Below, piece by piece: positions 7,678 through 17,751 of a DNA stretch of 17,751 nt. Position 1 is the first letter of the stretch. The number at the start of each line of letters is the position of its first letter. Position numbers and translations under genes: made by a program. Source of the DNA: Pigoraptor vietnamica (lineage: Eukaryota > Opisthokonta > Filasterea); NCBI GenBank assembly GCA_943704525.1, contig CALSCQ010002554.1, positions 2,162 to 19,912 of the forward strand. Reading direction: 5' to 3'. The notes below the pieces were generated by a model that saw only the letters and a list, made by a program, of their open reading frames with translations, searched no databases and was not told the DNA's origin.

Positions 7678-9473
7678 CCTCAACATTCTTTGTGCACTCT
7701 CGAACATGGCGCCGGAGCGATGGCCTCTTCGTTGGCGACCTCAAAGAGGCGATTGAGAAAGGAGCGGCGACTCCGACGATCCCGCGAACAACCTTCAAAA
7801 TTCGCACGAATGTGGCCGTGCATCTCGCTTGTGACGATGCACTCGCACGACAGCTGCAGCCTGTTTTTCTGCAAATACGCCCGACTACATTCCCATGATC
7901 AGCGAATCACTCGAAAAGAGGGTGCGCGATGAGGTTGTCGGTCGCACGGGGTCCTCGGTACAGCAGGCAATATTTTTGGCGCGCAAGGTCGTCCGTTTGC
8001 TTACGGCGAAGCCCCACGGCAAGCGTTGGAAGCAGCTCTCAGGCGTCGACGTGGAGTTCGCATACGGCATCCCCAAGCCCGACACGTTCATGATGGACAG
8101 AACCTTCGTCGCGACGGAGACTGAGAAGATAAACGATGACGAGGTGTGGGCGGACGGTCCGGGTGTGCTCGAGTGGGAGACGCCATTCGCACCGCTCACC
8201 CCTGGACGGTGTGCGGAGTACATCGAGGCGATGCTTACTGTACACGTGCCCGTGGAGGGTGAGAGCGGTCGTCGTCGTGTTTTCGCTCATGAAGGTCCGA
8301 GTGTTCGTCGGGTATCGCTGGCCACAGGGACATCATCGCCTCCGTGTCGAAATGACGCAGGTTCGCCACGTGTGCAAGGTGGAGTGGGTTCCGGTCGAAT
8401 CAAAGGACGGCAACGACAACACGATGGCGAAAATCACCGACGTTCACCTCTACGGCCTCAATCTTCTCGCCTGGGAACTATCTCAGATGGCGGCGGCTGA
8501 GCTTCCGTCGACTTTCGCGCGCGCATGTGCGCAGCGCACCCGGTCTACGCCGACGCCGTGCGCGGCAACCTGTTGGGTGTCGGCAGCTCGGCGACTGCGT
8601 GCGAAGTGCGGCGCGCGACACGCAGGTGCCTTGTCATTTTGCGTCAAGACGGTTCGGGCCCCATACGGGGACAGTTCGCGATTGAACGGGCGGCAATCGA
8701 GGTGCTGAAGGAGAGACCGCGGGATTCCTTTCCGACTCTCGTTGGAGTGGACGGCCGAACGCGCCGACTTCTCACAACGCCCGTCGCCAAGCCCCTCTGT
8801 CCCTCAGGAGACGCTCGTGGGCAGTCGCGGCGCCTTTGCGCGCTGAGCTTTGATGCCTACGTGCCGCTCGTGAAAGACCTCAAGGCGTTCCACAACCCCA
8901 AGGCAAGCGAGCGGGTGTTCCACTGCGACATTGCACTGCACAATCTCGCATGGTATGATAAGGATTCTGCGAAGAAGGTGCTCCTCATCGACTTTGGGTG
9001 CGCGGTCGTTGTCACGAAGGGGGCGTTCGGAAGGGCTCGATGAAGTCGCAGATGCGCGTGCCCTACTCGGGGTCGACGTGGTACGCCTCGACGTCGGCGC
9101 TCGAGCAGCTGTCATCGATGAGGCCGGGTTCGACGATGGCTTTGTTCCGTACAGAGGCAGCCGTCGGGACACGTGGGCAGGGACTGTCAACGCCAACGCC
9201 TCCTTCGACCTTGAGGGCCTCGTGAAGAGCATCGCGGCGCTTGAGGTGCCCGGTGTCGCCGATTTCATCGATGACCAAGCCGATCGCGTTTGCAGGGAGC
9301 GAGGTGAGTTGTGGACGGGTTGCACCCCGCGCGACGTGCTGCGCGTCTAGGAGCGTGTCCTACAGCTGCCCATTCTTGCGGCGATGAAGCCGGCGTTCGA
9401 AGCGGCCAGGCGGGGCGACCATGATGGTGTGGCGACGGAGCTCAAGCGTGCAGCCGTAGCTCGAATTGCCTGA
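7678..9473 (+). pseudogene. Frame-broken Crinkler(CRN)-like protein kinase relic
   Basis: Seen: coding-like sequence continues across three frames. The order is a possible N-terminal header (GLFVGDLKEAIEKG, about 7710-7870), a middle region (7874-8290, then 8290-8520 in another frame), and a kinase region (8520-9030). That region has a glycine-loop-like GVGSSATACEV, LLTTPV hinge-like text, the catalytic-loop form HCDIALHNL (8921-8947) and DFG (8990-8998). The activation segment VPYSGSTWYAS (about 9060) is in a second frame, and the helical C-lobe (DLEGLVKSIAAL) in a third, ended by TAG at 9348-9350 with further open frame to TGA at 9471. The beta3 lysine is not obvious (CLVILRQ). Known: CRN proteins of oomycetes, chytrids and some protists join a ubiquitin-like header to varied C-terminal domains, including kinases with this TPV/HxD style. 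The header match is weak and the kinase match fair. At least five frame changes argue for a pseudogene; indel errors are the alternative. Confidence 0.66.
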
Positions 9474-9925
9474 ACAGCGCGCTATTTGCTGTAAATTAAG
9501 TTTGCGGAGAAGAAGCGTAAAGTCCCGTGGGTCGATGAAGAAGACAGTGCACCGACAGTAACTTGATCCGGCAATCCAATCTTCGCTTTAGTGGGCATGC
9601 CCTGAGTGTCTCTGCCGTGGTGGAGCACTTCAGTTCTGCACGCCCAACATACACAGCGAACGCACGTCGCGGGTGTGCTGCTCTATTTACCAACGTACCG
9701 GACAAGGTGCAAACGCAGACGCAATCAGCAGAGAAAAATTGACGAACGCAAGCTGAAGCAGAAAGACAACAGTCGGTACGCGACACGCGGATGGCAGGTG
9801 AATAGGCGACGCGAGTAACAATCGCCGAATCTGTCGGCGACCGAGCAACAATCGAGAGCGAGAACACGGGCGGCCCCAGCGACAGCGTCACGTGGATCGG
9901 CCACCGCCGCTTGTTGGGACAAGGC
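9474..9925. other. Convergent interval between the kinase relic and TYW1; no gene seen
   Basis: About 450 bp that includes the TYW1 3' UTR. I find no exon-like frame with recognisable content and no repeat beyond short AACAATCG duplications near 9820-9855. Confidence 0.5.
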
Positions 9926-10315
9926 TCAGCACCCGCTGACGTCCTTCTTTGTCTTGCGCAGAAAGCGGTTCTCGGCGGGATTGAAGCCCCTCTCCTTTGA
10001 CCCAAACAGCGCCCACTCGGGGGTCGGCGCGAGATAGTCCATCGCCGTGAAGAGCGCGCCCGACTCCTTGTGTGCACGTGACAGCTCGTGGAACTTGTCG
10101 TAGTCGATCCACGTGTGCCAACGGCCGCCAATCTTGAACTCCTTGCGGGCGAGGAGGAGGCAGTGCGAGTGCTCGTGCTCGCTGTTGTACGGACGCCAGA
10201 GGGATAAGTAAGCAGAACGATGATGAACAACGAATAAAGGCACAACCGCACCGAATAGCATGCAGAACACACACAAAGTATGCAAAGAGCACGCACAAAG
10301 CGTGAAAAACACCCA

Positions 10316-10400
<85 letters not shown>

Positions 10401-13400
10401 GCATGCAACGAGCACAAACGGAGCCGTCCTCGACACCCCACCAGCAGAGCTCGTAATCAGGCAGGCGGTCGGCCAGCTGCTGCACAAACGAGACGACCTC
10501 ATCGTGCCACGGGACGTTCTCCATCGTCAGAGACGACGCCTTCGAATCGCCGCAGAACGTGACGCCCTTCACCTCGATGAAGCTGGGTCGCCCGCGCGCG
10601 ACGAGCGAGGCGTAGTTTTCAATCTCTTCCGTGTTCCACGCCTTCACGAGCGTCAGGCGATACACCGTCCGCTGGCCCTGTCAGAGGAGAAGGTGCAACA
10701 GAGTTGAGAAAAAGCACACAGCAACCGACATGAAGATATATAACAACAACAAACATCAACGCCACACTTTTCAACGGAGGCCAAAGATGAAGACAGTTGA
10801 TCGCATCGCACCTTCTCGCCCAGCGCATCGAGCGAGTCGAGGAAGCGCTGCCAATAGTCCTTGAAGAGAGGGCGGTCAATCTTCTTGAGTGCGTCGGGCG
10901 TTGCGGCGTCGACGCTGACGTACAGTTGGGTGACTGGCAACAGCGACCTGCGCAAGTGCAACAGCAGAGTGAGATGTCAGACAACCCACGCGACGCGAAG
11001 GCATCTGTTCCAACAACGCAAGAGCCAGAGAATTGTGATGCGTACGATGGAAACGCAACCACATGGCGTGCGCATACGCAGGATAACATCCAGACACCAG
11101 CGAGTGCGCGCATGCGCGCATAATGGCAGCTTGATTATAGCGCGGCACTCAAACCCACCGCATTTGCTCGGGGAACTGCGCGTTCGTGACAAGGAACGAC
11201 GAGATGCCGCGCGAGTGGAGGAGGTCCACAAACTCGTTGATCTGAGGGTACATGATGGGCTCGCCCACCAGCGACAGCGCACAGTGGCGAATGTTCATCC
11301 CCTCCTCAAGCCGCTCGGGAACGACGCCGGGGACGCCTTAAAGCGCGTTCAATGGCCGTAAGTACCAGGCGTGCGCAAACAGTTAAGAACCAAGACGCAA
11401 CAGGAAGAGAGAGAGAGCGGGGGCATACGCGGGCGGTGCTTCATGTGACGTCCAATATCGTGCTACGAATGCGTTCACTCACCCTTCATCTCACGTATCA
11501 TGGCGTAATGGCGCTCCATCGCGCCGTCCACGACAGTCGCGGCGTCGTCCATCTGCCACTTCCACTCGGTCCCCACGGGATTCGTGTGGTGCCTGAGTCC
11601 CATCGTGTCAGATACTGCCGCACAATCGCACTCATAAAGAGCCAACCCCTCCCCCCCCCCCCCCCCGGGCAATGCGAACACCGGACTCGCGAGATACATA
11701 GCCACGTTCACACACAACGCGCGCGGCAGACAAGAAAACATCGACGGAAAATGCAAGGACAAGCGTGCGACTCACCTCCAGCAGAAGACGCACTTGTTCG
11801 CGCACGCAAGGCTCGGCGTCGTCTCCATGCAGCGGTGGCTTTCGATGCCGTAGAACGTGTGCTTATAACACCCGCCACGCCCACGCAGCATGGACTTTGT
11901 CCACCGGCACAGCTTCACGCCCGAGTGCGAACCGATGAGTTTGTAACTGGGAAGTGTGAAACTCTGTACGTTAGGCGAAACGAACAACTTACAACAGACA
12001 ATGTGCGAGACAAGCACGAAGCGCCGATGCAACCCAACGCACCCTTGTTTCGTCAGTGCTTGTCGGAGGGAGGGCGTAATCATTTCGGGCCGCTCGCCCT
12101 TTACGCCGTTCGCGTTGGGCGCGGCTGCGACACAAACACGCACACAACCTCGTGAGACGGAGAACCACATCGCAGACTCTGAGAGGCAGTACTGCCACGC
12201 AATTCGATACGGAGCGAAAGCCCAGTCCATTTTTTTTCGCTCTCACTATCGCAAAATACCCACCCTTCTCCGCACCGTTCTTTCGTCGCACGCGCGGTAC
12301 CTTCTTCTCCGTCTCCGCGCCCTTCGACCGCCCCACGACACGCCCAAGGTCCTCCACGTCTATCATCTCTCCCTCGCTGCCCACCTCACTCTCCTCGTCG
12401 CTCGTTGTTTCGTACTGCGGCTCCTCTGCGTCTGCGCCTTACACAAAATTAGCTGTGTGGAGGAGCGCACAAGGCAGCAGGCGATGGATAGGCGAGAGAA
12501 GACACTGCGGCAAAGCACACATGCACAGATACACGCCATTTTCAAGAAAACAAGGCTCACCAACGTAAGAACATAACAAAGGTAATAAACACACACACAC
12601 ACACACACACACACACCATTTGCAGCGACCGACGAAAGTGCGACGCCGTCGTCGCCCCGCGTGGCACTCGCAACGGCCGAGATTGCGCGGCTCTTCCACG
12701 CCGCGAAATCGCCCTCAAGGCCTGCGAGTGGTTAAGTTGGCACGTGAGAAGCGACAAGGAAACACACGAACGACAGAGTATATACATGGAAGGAGCCACG
12801 AACGCCCGACAGTGACATGTGACGGAGACACACGAACGACAGAGTAACACGAGGAAGGAGACACACGAGCAAGTAACACATGTGCGTTGATATGGAATGT
12901 GCCATGTGTGTGTAACGAGAGATGGCCACTCGTCACACCTCCATTCTTGCTCGCGGCCACGTTTTCGTCACCGTAGCCGACGTCGCACACGGGCACGGCG
13001 CCGAGTCCCCGCAGCCAGCCATCCATGCGCCGCGTGGACGCACAGAAATTGTCGCCGTAGAGCGAGTTGCCCAGGCCAAAGGCCGCGTAACGGATGCGGG
13101 CAAGGTGCGTCCGAGTAACGCGAAAGTCGTTCGCGACGTCATCAAGCCAGTCAAAGAAGTAACGCGCGCCGTCCGAAGGGCCGCCGTCAGTGTACGTCGA
13201 CGAAATGAGCACGAGGACGCTGCGACCCTGCGGCGAAGAAAGGCGACACACGTCACGTGAGTGAACCGTTCAATAGCCAAAGTGTATGTGTGCCGCATTC
13301 AAAAACACACGTTTGGACACAAGCCTCGAAATTGCGCGCGTGCGTCTTTGTGCGATGTGCGACTGAAACCGAGCCGCGGTAGGTCCATACTCGGCACAAC

Positions 13401-14277
13401 ACACCATCACAGGCCGCACCTCCTCATGCAAGTCCTCGGGGTCGAATTCCTTCAGGTCAAGCGCCTCTGCATTGCCGACACCGGCGGCCGCAAGAGCACT
13501 CGCAAACTCAACCGCCAAGCGACGCGAATTGCCAGTCTGCGTCCCATACAGCACGCGCACAGGCACAAATGTCCCCTCCGCCCCCGCGCGGGCGCTCGCC
13601 GGTCCTGCGTCGCCGTCAGAACGGACCGCACAGCACGCGTCCCCTTTCGAGCACGTCATGCTATCTTCCTCGGCGGCATGATCACGAGTCTGCGACACTG
13701 CGTCGGACACGCGGCAGCAATCGCTCCCTTTCTCGCACGCGTCGCTCTCCGCGGCAGCGCTGGGCACAGGTGCCTCGGCCGCCGCCACACCCGCCTTGCG
13801 CACGCGCGCCTCTTCCCGACGTGCCTTGTAATCCATCCCGTCCACAGACTCCTTCTCAACAGCGTTGCTGACCCGCGAGTCCTCAGAATGAGACTCGGCG
13901 TCGACCTCTGCGATCGCGGAGCACATCATCACGGAACGCGCGCGCGCGGCGGGAGATGCGCCCACAAACTGCTTCGGAGGCGGTGTCTGCGGTGGGACGG
14001 CGGCCACGTGCGCCTTGAGCCGCTCGATCGCCGCCGATTGCGACGCGTGCTGCAGTTGGGCGGCGTTTGACCTCTTGCGCCACCACGCAATGGCTATTGC
14101 GATGGCAATCGACGTGAACACGGGCACGCGGACGGCATCCCACGCCGCAGTCAGCGCAGCGGAAAAGTGCTCGCCGCTCGATGCGTCCTTCTTTCGCGCG
14201 CCGCCGACGAGAGTTGCCTCGCACGCGACCACCAGCGCAAGAGCAACGACGCCCGCAAACCGCGCCGCAGTCCCCAT
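9926..14277 (-). CDS. TYW1: TYW1, tRNA 4-demethylwyosine synthase (flavodoxin plus radical SAM)
   Basis: Exons are 14277-13420, 13227-12939, 12721-12617, 12431-12264, 12124-12043, 11946-11776, 11592-11483, 11336-11159, 10947-10812, 10677-10442 and 10181-9926. Every phase closes, giving 862 aa. Known role: converts N1-methylguanosine-37 of tRNA-Phe to the tricyclic imG-14 base using pyruvate and SAM, the second step of wybutosine synthesis. Hydrophobic segments at 7-19 and 49-66 suggest an ER-facing membrane anchor, as in animal TYW1. The flavodoxin domain runs from about 239 to 385 (TQTGNS at 246-251 for FMN phosphate, STYTDG, FGLGNS). An acidic linker with VDVEDLG follows. The radical-SAM cluster is C549-x3-C553-x2-C556 in CANKCVFCW. 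The C-terminal part carries IDRPLFKDYW, EVKGVTFCG and the final DVSGC typical of the family. Odd: a 238-residue N-terminal extension with two CxKGxxCC motifs (181-188, 209-216), and an AAG acceptor at intron 7. Very secure. Confidence 0.97.
10317..10398 (-). repeat. (CA)41 microsatellite in TYW1 intron 10
   Basis: An uninterrupted CA run; on the TYW1 sense strand it is (TG)n located about 40-125 nt after the donor at 10441. Its length is likely polymorphic. Confidence 0.97.
11651..11666 (-). repeat. (C)16 homopolymer in TYW1 intron 6
   Basis: Sixteen consecutive C on plus, hence poly-G in the TYW1 pre-mRNA. Together with 1-25 this is the second intronic poly-G on a sense strand in the window. 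Confidence 0.95.
12589..12616 (-). repeat. (GT)n run that contains the 5' splice site of TYW1 intron 3
   Basis: On the sense strand exon 3 ends AATG and continues directly into GTGTGTGTGT to about 12589, so the donor GT is one of about fourteen identical GT dinucleotides. Confidence 0.9.
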
Positions 14278-14957
14278 GACTGGCGTGTGAGTGCGCAGAC
14301 GCAGGATGCGCCCGCCGCAGTCTCCGTTTGAGTGTCGGTGTTGTCAGTGTATGGAAGCGCACTGTGGATGGAGTTGCGTGAGAGTGAAGAGCGCAATACG
14401 CAGCGGAGGACATGACTCTAAGCGCCGTGTGCGATTTGAAGTTCGATTGAGCACGTGCGATGCGAATGGGCCACTTTCGTCACCAAAAAGGTGACCGAGA
14501 CCTCGGAACAATTTTTTTGCCTAATTTGGTGGTATTTTACGAAAGCTCGCTGAAATTATATTTTTTCACCCCGGATACAGGGGTATTAGTACCCCTGCCC
14601 CGGATATGCGGACATAACCTGGCTTGATGTACCGCGTGAAGGTAAAGCCAATGCCCGCAGCCACCTCCCCAAAAATAGCCACAACAACACATGCTTTGCG
14701 AGGGCGCGTGCGGCAAACGCTCTACACACACACACACACACACCCACGCCCGCGGACGAACACGTTTCCCGTGCTTGGTGCGCGTGCGTGCCCGTAACCG
14801 CCGGAAACGGAACCGCGACGTGCACGCACACCTCTGCTTTGGACTTAGAGAGGCCGAACAAATAAAACGACAGAAGCGATTGGACATTTTTTTTTCCAAA
14901 CCGGAGTTTTTCACTCTCTTCCTCACGCTTGCAAGTGAGAAAACAAATAGTCCGAAA
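14278..14957. promoter_or_regulatory. Divergent promoter region between TYW1 and the cysteine protease
   Basis: 680 bp separate two start codons facing away from each other. The interval holds a hairpin GTCACC-AAAAA-GGTGAC (14479-14495), an AT-rich patch (14508-14566), the direct-repeat-flanked hairpin at 14569-14606, a (AC)n run (14724-14743) and a T9 tract (14886-14894) about 65 bp before the protease ATG. No classical TATA box is clear. Functional roles are inference from position. Confidence 0.5.
14569..14606. repeat. Perfect 8-bp-arm hairpin bracketed by 9-bp direct repeats
   Basis: CAGGGGTA (14578-14585), loop TTAG, TACCCCTG (14590-14597) form a perfect inverted repeat. It is bounded immediately by CCCCGGATA at 14569-14577 and again at 14598-14606. 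The layout, direct repeat - palindrome - direct repeat, resembles a short insertion with target duplication or a dyad regulatory site. Confidence 0.8.
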
Positions 14958-17307
<2,350 letters not shown>

Positions 17308-17527
17308 AGGGCGTGCGCGCACCTTCCTCTTGTTCGGTTTTTTTTTTTTCGTTCTAAGTAAAAAACCCTGAATTGTCACGTGATGACCAGAACCCATTGT
17401 TGGTATAAGTAGTGACGGCCATCTCACCCACATCCACACACACCTTTGCCCGTCCTCCGCCGGCTGTTATACACACGTCGTGTGCACGCACACCCTACCA
17501 CTCTCGGCGGTCTCCCTTGTATTGAGA
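17308..17527 (+). promoter_or_regulatory. Protease 3' flank and promoter of the next gene (CACGTG and TATA-like element)
   Basis: A T12 run (17339-17350) follows the protease stop. Then come CACGTG at 17377-17382, within TCACGTGAT as at 1559, and TATAAG at 17404-17409, 119 bp before the ATG at 17528. The spacing fits a core promoter with a short 5' UTR. Inference only. Confidence 0.5.
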
Positions 17528-17628
17528 ATGAGTCGCGAGCACATGCTGTACACGCAGGGTGCGCTGCAGGCCACCGTCCTCGAATCAAGCGAGTGGCCAA
17601 AGCCCTGGGACGAGGGTGCGCTGTGCAG
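17528..17628 (+). CDS. First exon of an unrecognised gene, truncated by the window end
   Basis: The ATG at 17528 (AGAATGAGT, A at -3) opens a 33-codon frame beginning MSREHMLYTQGALQ and ending near WDEGALC. It stops at a donor-like AG|GTGCGT at 17629, where (GT)n begins. It has no signal peptide or recognisable motif and is hydrophilic with two Trp-Pro-type pairs. The case for a real gene rests on a good start context, an upstream TATA-like element and a donor at the right place. The remainder lies outside the window, so no function can be offered. Confidence 0.5.
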
Positions 17629-17632
17629 GTGC

Positions 17633-17751
<119 letters not shown>

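Noticed and set aside
8247-8300. A very short intron explaining one frame change in the kinase relic (GTGAG...AAG)
   Set aside because: It would be only about 35 nt, far below every intron in this window, and the other frame breaks have no GT-AG solution.
9496-10665. A 389-codon minus-strand frame as a single protein
   Set aside because: Only its first part is TYW1 exon 10. The rest reads through the intron, the (TG)n run and exon 11 in a shifted frame; splicing to 10181 restores the conserved C-terminus.
13261-14070. A 269-codon plus-strand Arg/His-rich frame opposite TYW1 exon 1
   Set aside because: It is the antisense shadow of a GC-rich coding exon and has no recognisable content.
14569-14606. 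Rho-independent terminator or bacterial operator
   Set aside because: The surrounding genes are eukaryotic with introns, and the hairpin lies between two divergent starts without a following T run.

Overview
This is nuclear DNA of a GC-rich, intron-rich unicellular eukaryote (a protist). The reasons are GT-AG introns of about 90-450 nt in every gene, eukaryote-only housekeeping genes (the SF3b subunit PHF5A and the wybutosine enzyme TYW1), genes packed on both strands, and introns full of CA/GT microsatellites and minisatellites. I cannot name the lineage. Both ends are low complexity (25 C at the start, about 57 GT units at the end), so this looks like a whole contig that stops at hard-to-assemble repeats.

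Layout. (1) Minus 1374-140: 5' part of an unrecognised, probably helical protein running off the left end. (2) 1375-1888: divergent promoter region with a perfect palindrome made of two CACGTG boxes. (3) Plus 1889-5208: seven-exon secreted trypsin-like protease (737 aa) with two C-terminal LamG/concanavalin-like modules. (4) Minus 6849-5429: PHF5A/Rds3, four exons, complete. (5) 7270-9473: an island with a frame-broken, Crinkler(CRN)-like kinase relic on plus and a shorter, internally deleted inverted copy on minus. (6) Minus 14277-9926: TYW1, eleven exons, 862 aa, membrane-anchored flavodoxin plus radical SAM. (7) Plus 14958-17307: seven-exon papain-family cysteine protease (404 aa) with signal peptide, I29 propeptide and a hydrophobic C-terminal tail suggesting a GPI anchor or membrane tether. 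(8) Plus 17528 onward: first exon of an unrecognised gene, cut off by the terminal (GT)n.

The exon models of the four main genes were built by hand. Reading phase closes at every junction and catalytic or metal-binding residues fall in the right order, so the models are strong although no transcript data were available. The genes do not form a pathway: they are two secreted or surface proteases, one splicing factor and one tRNA-modification enzyme.

The most unusual pattern is that repeat arrays sit on 5' splice sites. A 34-bp array duplicates the donor of an intron in the first gene, with the last donor copy exactly 99 nt and in frame from the first. A 46-bp array in trypsin intron 2 repeats the donor hexamer GTACGC. 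A roughly 80-bp duplication starts at the donor of the last cysteine-protease intron. Two other donors lie inside or against (GT)n runs.
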